A stretch of DNA of 64,000 nt from Thalassotalea sp. 1_MG-2023 (GTDB lineage Bacteria; Pseudomonadota; Gammaproteobacteria; Enterobacterales; Alteromonadaceae): NCBI RefSeq assembly GCF_030546745.1, contig NZ_JAUOPD010000007.1, positions 1 through 64,000 of the forward strand, in the 5' to 3' direction. Position 1 is the first letter of the stretch. Every line of letters begins with the position of its first letter. The translations under genes and the position numbers were made by a program. Positions 8,231 to 17,337 of the stretch are shown one piece after another. The notes beneath the pieces were generated by a model. It was not told the DNA's origin. It searched no databases and saw only the letters and a program-made list of their open reading frames with translations.

Positions 8231-9265
8231 CTATTTATCTAAAACACGCCAATGAATATCTTCACCAGCTCTGATTGGAACAACGATATCGTCACCAAGT
8301 GCCATCGTTTCAGGAACTGCCCAAGCTGACTTTTCAAGCGTAATGGTGTCAGAGTTTATAGGCAAGTTATAAAAACGAGGGCCATTTAAACTGGCAAAAC
8401 CTTCTAACTTATCTAAAGCATTCTCTTGTTCAAATACTTCGGCATACAATTCAATTGCCGCATGAGCTGTATACGAGCCGGCACAACCACATGCTGATTC
8501 TTTAGCACCTTTGGGATGTGGCGCCGAATCTGTACCTAAGAAAAACTTGTTGCTACCACTTGTTGCTGCGGCAATTAATGCTTGTTGATGAATATTGCGT
8601 TTAAGAATGGGTAAACAGAAATAATGTGGCCTGATACCACCCACCAACATATGATTGCGATTATATAATAAATGATGGGCTGTAATGGTCGCCGCAACAT
8701 TTTCACTCGCACTATTTACAAAATCTACCGCATTCTTAGTGGTAATGTGTTCAAGTACTACTTTTAAGTTAGGATGCTTAGCCACTAATGGTTTTAATAT
8801 GGTGTCGATAAAGACGGCTTCCCGGTCAAAAATATCAATGTCTGCACTAGTTACTTCGCCATGAATTAATAATGGCATATCAAGCGATTCCATTTCTGAA
8901 ATAACGTTGGCAATGTTGTCAACATTGGTAACACCTGAAGATGAGTTAGTTGTTGCACCTGCCGGATATAGTTTGGCGGCATACACAATACCACTTTCTT
9001 TAGCTGCTTTGATATCTTGCGCTGTTGTATTATCAGTAAGATACAACACCATTAACGGTTTAAAAGTTGATGACGGATTGTTCGTCATAATACGCTGGTA
9101 ATAAGCCTCGGCCATCTCTTTGTTAGTGACTGGTGGCACTAAATTTGGCATGACAATAGCACGGCCAAAGTAGCGGCTAATATCCGCTACTGTAGTACTT
9201 AAAAACTCACCATCACGTAAATGCACATGCCAGTCGTCAGGTCGAGTGATCGTTAATGTATTCAT
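8231..9265 (-). CDS. pyrC: Dihydroorotase, class II
   Basis: A 344-residue protein matching E. coli-type PyrC in length and sequence. Metal ligands are visible: DWHVHLRDG near the N-terminus (His-x-His), the carboxylated lysine in YAAKLYPAG, histidines in LIHGEV and LEHITT, and the aspartate in LGTDSAPH. It cyclises N-carbamoyl-aspartate to dihydroorotate in pyrimidine biosynthesis, in the cytoplasm. It is first in a tight minus-strand run of pyrC, PTPS-like, M23 and solute-binding protein genes, and lies 37 bp after yejK. Confidence 0.96.
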   Translation of the reverse strand: MNTLTITRPDDWHVHLRDGEFLSTTVADISRYFGRAIVMPNLVPPVTNKEMAEAYYQRIMTNNPSSTFKPLMVLYLTDNTTAQDIKAAKESGIVYAAKLYPAGATTNSSSGVTNVDNIANVISEMESLDMPLLIHGEVTSADIDIFDREAVFIDTILKPLVAKHPNLKVVLEHITTKNAVDFVNSASENVAATITAHHLLYNRNHMLVGGIRPHYFCLPILKRNIHQQALIAAATSGSNKFFLGTDSAPHPKGAKESACGCAGSYTAHAAIELYAEVFEQENALDKLEGFASLNGPRFYNLPINSDTITLEKSAWAVPETMALGDDIVVPIRAGEDIHWRVLDK

Positions 9266-9302
9266 GAATATCCTTTACTTGTTCTATATATTACCAACGT
9301 GT

Positions 9303-10367
9303 TTATTCGAAAGGTTGGCTAGTTTGCGCCGCTCTATCTTCATCTTGCAACAGCTTAAGTAACTGTTCTTTTAAGTTAGGCGGTATTTTATAAATGGTTA
9401 AACTATCGTTAGCTGCATTATACACAACATCTTGCCCAAAATGACTACGCTCGAAACTAATACTGATGCCTGCACCGTATCCTGAATATTTAGTCACTTT
9501 ATTAACAATAGCTTGCTCATGTGGAAATGACTCTTCTAATGGATAGTCATTTTCTTGGCAAAATGAGTAAAAGTCTTGCTCGCTACCTTCTTTAGATATT
9601 ACATTTCCTAACTCTTTTATCGATACATCTTGAGCAGACGCCTTTTGATCTTTGCAATACGATAAAAGCTCTTTGCGAGTTTCTTGTTTTTCATTTGCAT
9701 CTAGTTGATTAACCGATACAAAATCTTCAACTGCTTTTACTAAGGTGTGTGTTTGCTCTTTCGCATCTAAACCTTCTTGGCAGCATAAGAAATCAAGAAA
9801 GAAATCAGAAATTTTTCGACCAGCTCGCCCTTTAATAAACGAAATATAGCGATTACCCTCGGCGTTCTGCTGAAAATCAAATAAATCAATGCGTGCAGCA
9901 AGCTGTAGTTTAGAAGTGTCTAAATGCTTATTGGCTGAAATGGTCAGATCACCATCAACAGAATAATGCTCTGACACGGGAATAACTGCAACTAACAAGT
10001 ATCTGCCGCCCATATATTCATAATGACAAAATACCAAGTAGCCATTTTCTTCTATGTCGTATTTTTCTAGCTCAAGCTTCAATAGTGCTGTTGATTTTTT
10101 ACTGAAATCATTAAAAGGCTCTGATTCATCAAGATAATCAGTGATCAATTCAATAAAGTTTTTGTGATCGGAAGGAGTTGGCTCCTCAGAGAAATGGCCA
10201 TATGCTTTACTGCCCTTTCCGTTGTAGATGTTATGTAATGAATCAACGAAATTTTCAATGCGCGGTGTGATCTCAACCTGATCGGGGCCGAACGTTACCT
10301 GAACATCACTGTTTTCGCCAGTTCTAGTAATATAATGAAGTGCTATGTTAGAAATTATTAAACTCAT
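9303..10367 (-). CDS. yejK: Nucleoid-associated protein YejK/NdpA
   Basis: A 354-residue protein with the NdpA/YejK family start (MSLIISNIALHYI) and the conserved KFIKGRAGRK-like segment (FIKGRAGRKISDFF). E. coli YejK is 335 residues and associates with the nucleoid. It is divergent from yejL with 74 bp between, a gene order (yejK-yejL-yejM) conserved in gammaproteobacteria, which strengthens the call. Confidence 0.93.
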   Translation of the reverse strand: MSLIISNIALHYITRTGENSDVQVTFGPDQVEITPRIENFVDSLHNIYNGKGSKAYGHFSEEPTPSDHKNFIELITDYLDESEPFNDFSKKSTALLKLELEKYDIEENGYLVFCHYEYMGGRYLLVAVIPVSEHYSVDGDLTISANKHLDTSKLQLAARIDLFDFQQNAEGNRYISFIKGRAGRKISDFFLDFLCCQEGLDAKEQTHTLVKAVEDFVSVNQLDANEKQETRKELLSYCKDQKASAQDVSIKELGNVISKEGSEQDFYSFCQENDYPLEESFPHEQAIVNKVTKYSGYGAGISISFERSHFGQDVVYNAANDSLTIYKIPPNLKEQLLKLLQDEDRAAQTSQPFE

Positions 10368-10441
10368 AAGTATTGTCAGTATGATATTGAGTAAGCTTTT
10401 GATAAACTTAACGCAATTATTAAAGATTTTTAAATATTATT

Positions 10442-10657
10442 ATGCCTATTGTATCTAAGTATTCGAACGAACGTGTAGAAAAAATTATTCAAGACCTACA
10501 AAATGTATTAGTTGACGAAAAAGTAACCGCCGATCTCGCTTTAATGTGTTTAGGTAACGTTGTTACCAGCATCATTGAGCATGATATAAAAGAAGCTCAA
10601 CAGCAAGCAATGGTTGATAATTTTACTAACGCGTTAAAAAAATCGATTAACAAGTAA
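10442..10657 (+). CDS. yejL: UPF0352 protein YejL
   Basis: A 71-residue protein with the family start [15 protein letters not shown] and the helix [15 protein letters not shown]. It is the same size as E. coli YejL (75). Function is not established. It lies between yejK and yejM as in E. coli, and is probably co-transcribed with yejM, 41 bp downstream. Confidence 0.93.
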   Translation: MPIVSKYSNERVEKIIQDLQNVLVDEKVTADLALMCLGNVVTSIIEHDIKEAQQQAMVDNFTNALKKSINK

Positions 10658-10698
10658 TATACCTTAACAATAAACACGAATAAGAGTAACAAAGTTTA

Positions 10699-12384
10699 AT
10701 GGTTTCAAATAAATCATCAACATATAGTAAACGGTTAATGCCTCTAGTCAGTTGGAGCCATTGGTTTACTTTTTTTAACATTCTGGCAGCTATTTTACTG
10801 TCTACGTTTTATTTGTTCGCCGAGTCTATGCCTGAAACATTATTAGGTAAATTGTACTTGTTCACAACGTGGTTAAGTCACATGGGTTTTTTAACCTTTA
10901 TTGGCTTTGTGTTATTAATATTTCCCTTAACGTTAATTTATCCGAAAACGCGTTTCATTCGGGCTACGGCGTCAATCGTGTTTACCTTTGGGCTTTTATT
11001 ATTATTACTTGATGCCTTTATTTATGCACGATTAGGTTATCATTTAAATGCTTCGTCTAGCGACCAAATAATTTCATTAATTCAAACACAAATTAGCCAA
11101 AATAGCCGTGCTTTTTGGTTTATTAGCTTGTTATTATTTTTTGCTATTTTAACTTTTGAATTAGTGGTGAGTAACTATGCCTGGAAACACTTAAGGCAAT
11201 TACAAAAAAACACCTACGCTAAATTTGTTGTGTTTGGTTTAGTCGTGTCTTTCTTTTTTAGCCATATCACCCATATTTGGGCAGATGCAAACCTTGAATA
11301 TGACGTGTTAAGACAAGACACCGTACTACCATTATCGTACCCTGCTACAGCAAAAACGTTACTAACTAAATATGGAATGTTTGATAAAAACGATTATATG
11401 GCAAGACGTACCAGTTCGTTATCTTTTGGAAAACAAACACCTAAATACCCAATTATAACTCAGGCTTGTGAAACAGAATTTCACCCTAATAACAGCGCTA
11501 TTTTAGTGTTGACGAGTAGCGATATATCTCAACGTCAAATTGCACAGTTTTCTCGCAGAGCCAGTGAAAACACCTTACCGCTCGTCAAACACATTGATAA
11601 CGCGTTACCAAAAAACTCATGGTTTAACTTGCTTTATAGTCTGCCTACCATTTACAAAAAGCCGGTAATTGCAGAACAGAAACCACCAGTGCTTTTCCAA
11701 GTTTTAGCGACTAAAAATATTGCCACTAATCTGACAGTATTTTCTAATAAAGAAGATGAAAGTCTACTTGAGTACCAAGGGCTTTTTGATCATGTGAATT
11801 ATTTTAAAAATATTTCAAACTTTGTTGTAGGTAAAAAACTATCTTCCAATAAGCAAGCACTGCATATTTATTACTTTGCAGAAAATGATCAATATCAGTT
11901 TGAATTATTTGTTGATGCCTTATTACTTGCTCAACGCAATAAACAGGAAAAAGATACTATTTGGATCAGCGGCATTGGGAATAACCGAATTGAAAATGGT
12001 TTAAATATTAAACCGGCACTCTTTATTAATCCGAAAAGTGACGTTAAAGCACCAAGTCGTTTAACCAGTCACTTTGATTTAGTTCCAACCTTATTATCAA
12101 CTTGGTTGAACTGCCCTCTTACTAAGGTAAATCATAGCGTTGGTAAAGACATCACAACGTTATCTCAAAGTCGTATTATTGCGAATACGGTTGATAATGG
12201 CATCATGGTGTTTAGTAAAGATAAGTCGGTTTTAGTGGATCAGAACGGTAATTTTCAAAGTTACTCTCGTCAACTTGAGTCTCCTATAATGGTCAATAGA
12301 GACTTCCCGTTAATGATTGATGGCGTTCACTTTATTAAACAATACAGTCAAAAAGCAGATACTAAAGATAGTAAGAGTGATTAA
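10699..12384 (+). CDS. yejM: Inner-membrane sulfatase-like protein YejM/PbgA (LapC)
   Basis: A 561-residue protein, close to the 586 of E. coli YejM. The N-terminal DUF3413 part has about five membrane helices (roughly residues 17-195). The C-terminal periplasmic part has a sulfatase/alkaline-phosphatase-like fold, with the late motif SHFDLVPTLLSTWL. In E. coli this protein senses periplasmic LPS and controls LpxC turnover through LapB. The periplasmic part lacks an obvious active-site Ser/Cys motif, as in the characterised homologues, which are not active sulfatases. Gene order with yejK and yejL supports it. Confidence 0.9.
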   Translation: MVSNKSSTYSKRLMPLVSWSHWFTFFNILAAILLSTFYLFAESMPETLLGKLYLFTTWLSHMGFLTFIGFVLLIFPLTLIYPKTRFIRATASIVFTFGLLLLLLDAFIYARLGYHLNASSSDQIISLIQTQISQNSRAFWFISLLLFFAILTFELVVSNYAWKHLRQLQKNTYAKFVVFGLVVSFFFSHITHIWADANLEYDVLRQDTVLPLSYPATAKTLLTKYGMFDKNDYMARRTSSLSFGKQTPKYPIITQACETEFHPNNSAILVLTSSDISQRQIAQFSRRASENTLPLVKHIDNALPKNSWFNLLYSLPTIYKKPVIAEQKPPVLFQVLATKNIATNLTVFSNKEDESLLEYQGLFDHVNYFKNISNFVVGKKLSSNKQALHIYYFAENDQYQFELFVDALLLAQRNKQEKDTIWISGIGNNRIENGLNIKPALFINPKSDVKAPSRLTSHFDLVPTLLSTWLNCPLTKVNHSVGKDITTLSQSRIIANTVDNGIMVFSKDKSVLVDQNGNFQSYSRQLESPIMVNRDFPLMIDGVHFIKQYSQKADTKDSKSD

Positions 12385-12420
12385 TAAAAAACCAATTGGT
12401 TGGTAAAGCATGATTATTGA

Positions 12421-12448
12421 TTGCATTAATAATTTAAAGCGCTATTAT
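12421..12448 (+). promoter_or_regulatory. Sigma70-type promoter of the tRNA-Pro gene
   Basis: TTGCAT at 12421-12426 and TATTAT at 12443-12448 with a 16 bp spacer; the mature tRNA starts 11 bases later. A GC-rich discriminator (CTGCGC) follows, as is usual for stable-RNA promoters. Confidence 0.6.
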
Positions 12449-12458
12449 ACTGCGCTAT

Positions 12459-12535
12459 CGGGATATAGCGCAGTCTGGTAGCGCGTGCGTCTGGGGGACG
12501 TGAGGTCGCAGGTTCAAGTCCTGCTATCCCGACCA
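12459..12535 (+). tRNA. tRNA-Pro, anticodon GGG
   Basis: A 77 nt cloverleaf with encoded CCA. The acceptor stem CGGGATA pairs with TATCCCG; the D arm has AGCGCAGTCTGGTAGCGC; the anticodon loop CTGGGGG gives anticodon GGG; the T arm contains GGTTCAAGTCC. The C1-G72 pair and overall form are those of bacterial tRNA-Pro. It decodes CCC and CCU. Confidence 0.95.
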
Positions 12536-12767
12536 CTTCAATTTAGACTTTACATAACTCAAGCTTGGTAAAGTAATTATCGTCAAAACTAACCCTGTTG
12601 ATACTCAAAGTACAGTAATAGGGAAAAAGCCTAAATATCCAATACCTTACTGCAACAAATCTCTAATCAAACTGATAACTAATGATTTATCCTAAACAAG
12701 AATGATTGCTTGTAAGATAAGCTGTTATAGAAGTATTTAAGGCAATACATTTAACTCTATACAATTT

Positions 12768-13826
12768 TCAAAAAAGTTTAGTAAAACCAAAATTAATGGC
12801 ATACCCGCCAAAACAAAGAAATAAAAATAAACAAAATGCTAATACCAAAGGTTTAAATCCAGCATTGCGTATCGAACTTATGTGGGTACGTAAACCTAAA
12901 GCAACCATCGCAATAGTTAATAAAATATTATCTAACCAAGCAATGTTTTGAGAAACTTCATAAGATAACCATGAAGTTGAATGAACTCCACTTGCTAAAA
13001 TAAAAAATAATGCAAACCAAGGGAAATCAATATGAGATTCATGTCTATTTGTTTTATTCTTGTTTAGCCAAATGGATAAGAAGAATAAAAACGGAACCAA
13101 CAACATGACTCTTAACATTTTTTCGATAACGGCTGAGTCCGTTGCAGTTTCACTTATCGCGTTAGCCGCAGCAACCACTTGAGCAACTTCATGAATCGTA
13201 GAGCCAACAAAAATGCCGTATTCGTGTTCATTTAATGACATGTACTCAAACATAAATGGATAAAGAAACATACTCAAGGTACCAAATACTACGACAGTTG
13301 CCACGGCTACTGATGTTTTATATGGCTGTGATTTTATTACAGATTCAGTCGCCAATATTGCAGCGGCCCCACAAATTGAACTTCCGGCTCCAATGAGGAT
13401 TGTTGTTTGTAGATCTAGATTAAAAACTCGTTTACCTAATTGAATGGCTAACAAGAATGTCATTGAAAGCATGACAATATCAACCGCTAAGCCTTGCCAC
13501 CCAACGTTAGAAATTTGATCAAATGTTATTCTAAAGCCAAATAACGTAATGCCCAATTTGAGAATAACGCTTTTAGCATAATCAACGCCCTCTTCAGTAT
13601 GCGTAGCAATATATGAAAAAATACTATTGCCAACAACCAAGCCGATAACAATACCTAAAGTAAGCGTACCAAGTTTCATACTTTGTACAATAGGTACATT
13701 ACTCAAAGTTATTGCAATAAATGCTAGTAAAGTTACGAACAATATACCTAGCCACCATTGCGTGTTATTGAATTGTTTAACATTAAAATTAAAAGGAGAT
13801 GATATATATTTTTGTAGACTTAGCAT
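12768..13826 (-). CDS. yeiH: YeiH-family inner-membrane transporter (UPF0324, putative sulfate exporter)
   Basis: A 352-residue polytopic membrane protein with about ten hydrophobic segments. Family hallmarks include GIVIGLVVGNSIF, LIGAGSSICGAAAI and GSTIHEVAQVVAAA. E. coli YeiH is 349 residues; the substrate is not proven, though sulfate/sulfonate export is proposed for the family. A TTG at 13841 is in frame, but the ATG at 13826 is preferred. It is divergent from a LysR-type gene 99 bp away, mirroring yeiE-yeiH in E. coli, so the neighbour probably regulates it. Confidence 0.88.
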   Translation of the reverse strand: MLSLQKYISSPFNFNVKQFNNTQWWLGILFVTLLAFIAITLSNVPIVQSMKLGTLTLGIVIGLVVGNSIFSYIATHTEEGVDYAKSVILKLGITLFGFRITFDQISNVGWQGLAVDIVMLSMTFLLAIQLGKRVFNLDLQTTILIGAGSSICGAAAILATESVIKSQPYKTSVAVATVVVFGTLSMFLYPFMFEYMSLNEHEYGIFVGSTIHEVAQVVAAANAISETATDSAVIEKMLRVMLLVPFLFFLSIWLNKNKTNRHESHIDFPWFALFFILASGVHSTSWLSYEVSQNIAWLDNILLTIAMVALGLRTHISSIRNAGFKPLVLAFCLFLFLCFGGYAINFGFTKLF

Positions 13827-13925
13827 TACGTTCTTCAACAATTATTGGCTTGACTTTAATGTAAGAAAATCCATTATATAACTCAAATACATTATAACTA
13901 TGATTGAATAACCTGAGGTTATGAA

Positions 13926-14804
13926 ATGAATTTACATGCTTTAAGAGTATTTCATACAGTTGCAAAATTAGGTGGTTTCTCATTAGCTGCTGAAGCACTT
14001 TTCATCAGCCAGCCAGCGGTTTCAAAAGCATTAAAAGAACTTGAAAATCAATTAAACATACAACTGATTGAACGAGGAGCTAAAGGAAAAAAATTAATGT
14101 TAACTGAAGGTGGTCAAGTTCTTTATGAACATGCGCGAAGTATTTTCGCAATCGAAAAGTCTGCTATTGATGATATAAAATTGCGTACCGACCTTAAACG
14201 CGGTTCATTAATTATTGGAACGAGTACTACAATAGCAGGCTATTGGCTTCCTGATTATTTAGCTAAATTTTGTGCTGTATACCCTGATATAAAAATAGAA
14301 GTAAAAGTTGCAAACACAGCAAAAATTGAACAAGAATTACTTGATTGCGCAATTGATTTAGCGCTCGTAGAGGGAGAACCTACCGAACCTGATATCACTT
14401 GTAAACATTGGCAAAATGATATTTTAAGTATTGTTATGTCAAGTAGTATGGAGCCGGCCATCAATATACATACTTGGTTAAGTGATCAGCATTGGCTATT
14501 AAGGGAGCCTGGCTCTGGAACACTAGAAATTTCAAAAGAATTGTTCAAACAACAAAACATTAAGATAGATAAAAGTATGCAATTAGGCAGTAATGAAGCT
14601 ATTGCTAGAGCAGTTTCACAAGGTTTAGGCGTTGCTCTATTACCAAATGTAGTCACTGAAGAATTGGTACAGCTTGGTAAACTAAAACGCTTAGAACCGC
14701 AAAATAATAAGAAAATATCAAGATCCTTATACCAATTAAAGTATAAAAATAGGCCTAGCTCTCATGCGGCTAATGCGTTTGAAGAAATCTTATTTACTGT
14801 TTGA
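13926..14804 (+). CDS. LysR-type regulator, YeiE-like
   Basis: A 292-residue LysR-type regulator: an N-terminal winged helix-turn-helix (LGGFSLAAEALFISQPAVSK at about 17-36) and a C-terminal effector-binding domain (from about 90). The size equals E. coli YeiE (293) and the gene is divergent from a yeiH homologue, the same arrangement as E. coli, hence the comparison. GAGG lies eight bases upstream of the ATG. Likely target: the shared 99 bp intergenic region. The effector is unknown. Confidence 0.87.
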   Translation: MNLHALRVFHTVAKLGGFSLAAEALFISQPAVSKALKELENQLNIQLIERGAKGKKLMLTEGGQVLYEHARSIFAIEKSAIDDIKLRTDLKRGSLIIGTSTTIAGYWLPDYLAKFCAVYPDIKIEVKVANTAKIEQELLDCAIDLALVEGEPTEPDITCKHWQNDILSIVMSSSMEPAINIHTWLSDQHWLLREPGSGTLEISKELFKQQNIKIDKSMQLGSNEAIARAVSQGLGVALLPNVVTEELVQLGKLKRLEPQNNKKISRSLYQLKYKNRPSSHAANAFEEILFTV

Positions 14805-14826
14805 ACACATTAATTTCGGTTTATGA

Positions 14827-15855
14827 TTATTGATTTGTAAGAATTTTAGCGATTCGACTATTTATGATTTCTGATAAATTCCAATTATACAACTTAGGAT
14901 CAGTTGTGCTATAGAATTGAATTACCACAGCATCTAGCTCTTCGTAATAGCTAGCGAAACTTTGATATCCAGGCACCCAACCTGCATGTTCGAACTTATA
15001 AATCCCTGAATATATTTCTTGTTCTTTGCCTGAAAAAAGAGAACCATCGTTTAATGCTCTCACAAAAAGACCAACATCTTCAGCTGTCGCGAGCATTCCA
15101 TGTTCATCTTCCTTTAAATCAAAGGGATGTCCTACATGATACCCACTCATTACCTGATCAAGTGAAACTTCATTAAGGCCAGAATATGTATTCGCTAATT
15201 TAAGTGGCGTAAGAATTCGCGCTTTAATAAATTGAAAATTATCGTACCCCAAGGACTCATCCATTATTTTATTTATTAACAGATAATTAGTATTGCTATA
15301 CTCATAATCGTCTCCGGGTTTAAAATTAGCCGGTTTATTTAAAATTAATGCTAAGCTTTCTTCATAAGTTTCGGTTGGAGAACCCCAGAAATTTTCTGTA
15401 TCAGTAAAATTTGGTATTCCACTTCTATGTTCCACTAACATTTTTAGAGTGATGCTATCTGCATATTGAATTTGATCGACTAGTTCTGGTAAATAGTCTG
15501 CAAGGGTTTTATTCAATGAAAGCTTTCCATCGTTTACTAATTTTGCTACTGCAACAGCATCGTAAAGTTTACTAATGCTGGCAATTTTGAATAGCGCTTT
15601 AGGTTTGGCAGGTACTTTATCTTCTTTATTATGCCAACCTGCTGTGTAAACCTGAGGTGGCTTACCTGTTTGGTTAATATATACAATCATGCCATCAAAA
15701 CCATGATCTATGGCTTCATCTAATTGTTGTTGTATTGTATTAGGTAACGGTAATAGCCATGCCTTTACTAATAGCCACGGCACAAAATATAATGAAAAAA
15801 TAGACGTGAGAATAAGTGAAAAACCGAATATTTTTTTTGTCTTTGGTTTTATCAA
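14827..15855 (-). CDS. Membrane-anchored serine hydrolase of the beta-lactamase/class C family
   Basis: A 342-residue protein with one N-terminal membrane helix (about 9-34) and a penicillin-binding-like hydrolase domain. The S-x-x-K motif is SISK at 93-96; the Y-x-N motif is YSN in DYEYSNTNYL; a late H-x-G-type motif is in HAGWVPGYQSF. Class C-like members may be DD-peptidases, esterases or D-aminopeptidases; the substrate cannot be inferred. The longest frame starts at 15882, but several early codons are TTG, and the one at 15855 has GAGG nine bases upstream, so I choose it. It converges on the LysR gene with 22 bp between. Confidence 0.78.
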   Translation of the reverse strand: MIKPKTKKIFGFSLILTSIFSLYFVPWLLVKAWLLPLPNTIQQQLDEAIDHGFDGMIVYINQTGKPPQVYTAGWHNKEDKVPAKPKALFKIASISKLYDAVAVAKLVNDGKLSLNKTLADYLPELVDQIQYADSITLKMLVEHRSGIPNFTDTENFWGSPTETYEESLALILNKPANFKPGDDYEYSNTNYLLINKIMDESLGYDNFQFIKARILTPLKLANTYSGLNEVSLDQVMSGYHVGHPFDLKEDEHGMLATAEDVGLFVRALNDGSLFSGKEQEIYSGIYKFEHAGWVPGYQSFASYYEELDAVVIQFYSTTDPKLYNWNLSEIINSRIAKILTNQ

Positions 15856-16014
15856 ATTACACCTCAATAGTTTAATTATCAAACATTACGAATGACTTGA
15901 AATCGCTAATACACTCCCTATTCAATAGCATACTAAAAATTTAGTAAACAACATCAACAAACTAAAATGAAAGAATGGAGTATTAACTTACCTAGTTAGC
16001 AGTATACCTATTTA

Positions 16015-16374
16015 CTAAGTTTTTGGATAATACGAGGTAAAAGTTAAGTCATTATGATCTTTAATAAGAAGCTGAACCTCGGCTGGTTTATCCCAATTTA
16101 TTTTTTCAAATACAGCAATGAATTCATTTAGCTCCAAATAATCTACGGCACAAACGAAAATATCACAACTAATCGGTTTGTGACCACCAGCGCGATTCTC
16201 TACTGAATAAAGTTTTGTGCCTTGATAATTTTTTGATAAATATTCATTAATTGTATCAATACTACCGTAATCACTGTTCATCCAAGCCCCGTCTTGTATG
16301 GCGGTAGTAAGGATCATATTCGTTATACAAGTCATGGTTAAGAAAACCTTTTTAAAAAATAACGTTTGTATCAT
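16015..16374 (-). CDS. Small hypothetical protein with a hydrophobic N-terminus
   Basis: A 119-residue frame. The first 27 residues (MIQTLFFKKVFLTMTCITNM then ILTTA) look like a signal peptide or membrane anchor. The rest is mixed helix/strand with two cysteines (SCDIFVCAVDY) that could form a disulfide. I recognise no family. It is a lone gene with no clear RBS, between the serine hydrolase and a long gene-free region. Confidence 0.5.
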   Translation of the reverse strand: MIQTLFFKKVFLTMTCITNMILTTAIQDGAWMNSDYGSIDTINEYLSKNYQGTKLYSVENRAGGHKPISCDIFVCAVDYLELNEFIAVFEKINWDKPAEVQLLIKDHNDLTFTSYYPKT

Positions 16375-17087
16375 ATATGTAATACGCGAGATATTTAATA
16401 GCTATCAATCTAAAGAAGTGACCATTGCAATGATGGCTGAGATAATTTCTTTATGCTGAGAAATAATACACTTTAAAACTTGCCTACTTCCTTGGTACAT
16501 AACACATGTTAAAGACAAGTAATATCTTGGCCAAAATAAGCGACGATGAAGCAAAACCCAACTGTTTTTTTGCTCCATTTAATTTACATAGCATAGATAA
16601 TATTCCACAAATTAATAATATTTACAGTGTAGTGAGCCTTACTTTAGCTGCCACTAACGTTATTTGATTAATGTTAAATCAAAACAATTTATTGCGCCCT
16701 TATGATTCTTGCTTGTGAGAAACATGTGTACTTTGACTCTTTATAATCATCATTTAAGTTAAAAATGCTCATTTTTCGCGGACTATCTTTTTACAATATA
16801 AATACAACAAAAAATTAAACACCTAAGAACAAGGACTTAACAGATAGTTTCCTTGTTTGTATTTTTAATGATTTGTTGTTTAACATGAAGTTTTTTAATA
16901 TTTAATCGTGCTTGATTAATAAGTAAAAGCCGTTAATCAGCACAAAATAAATAGACAGCCCTGCGCTATTTGTTCACTTACTATTTAACCGTTGGCTCAA
17001 ATAGACATTGGTCAACAACATAACGAAACCGACGCATTCAGCCTCACCTTTGAGCAAGGATCGGACATCGAAATAAAGGAAATAACG
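16375..17087. other. Gene-free region upstream of the double-glycine peptide gene
   Basis: About 710 bp, AT-rich, with no ORF I can support. An in-frame TTG at 16992 would extend the peptide gene upstream by 32 codons, but no RBS supports it. The region must hold the promoter for the peptide gene; TTTACA ... TATAAA-like elements near 16790-16800 are possible but not convincing. Confidence 0.4.
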
Positions 17088-17225
17088 ATGAAAGAATTAA
17101 ATTTAAATGAAATACAAAAAGTAAATGGTGGAAATAGAAAACTATTTTGGAAAGCTCTAACATGGGCGGCTGCTAATATTGGTAGCCCTGCTCCCAACAG
17201 ATATACAGGTGGATTCCACGGTTAG
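17088..17225 (+). CDS. Double-glycine-leader peptide (bacteriocin/microcin-like precursor)
   Basis: A 45-residue peptide. The first 15 residues, MKELNLNEIQKVNGG, are a typical double-glycine leader (acidic/hydrophobic pattern L..L...I..V.GG) as cut by C39-peptidase ABC transporters. The predicted mature peptide is 30 residues, starting NRKLFWKALTWAAANIG and ending TGGFHG: cationic, with two Trp and many small residues, like class II bacteriocins. AAGGA lies about ten bases upstream of the ATG. A hairpin and a CPBP membrane protease gene follow, a family often found as bacteriocin immunity or processing proteins. No C39 transporter is in the window. Antimicrobial or signalling activity is inference. 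Confidence 0.7.
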   Translation: MKELNLNEIQKVNGGNRKLFWKALTWAAANIGSPAPNRYTGGFHG

Positions 17226-17241
17226 ATTGGTTGCAAATTTA

Positions 17242-17273
17242 ATATGACCCCTTAAATTCTCTAGGGGTCATAT
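17242..17273 (+). terminator. Hairpin between the peptide gene and the CPBP gene
   Basis: Stem ATATGACCCCT / AGGGGTCATAT with a ten-base loop, followed by TTGTTTG. It is strong but with an imperfect T-run, so it may end most transcripts after the peptide gene while letting some read into the CPBP gene, a common way to make more peptide than immunity protein. Confidence 0.6.
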
Positions 17274-17337
17274 TTGTTTGCAGCCTTAAATTTTGCCTTT
17301 TTAAAAAAAAGACTAAATCTATCAACAGGAACACATA

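Noticed and set aside
16375-17087. A second double-glycine peptide gene upstream of the one at 17088
   Set aside because: I read all three plus-strand frames for a leader ending in Gly-Gly after a hydrophobic helix and found no candidate with a start codon and RBS.
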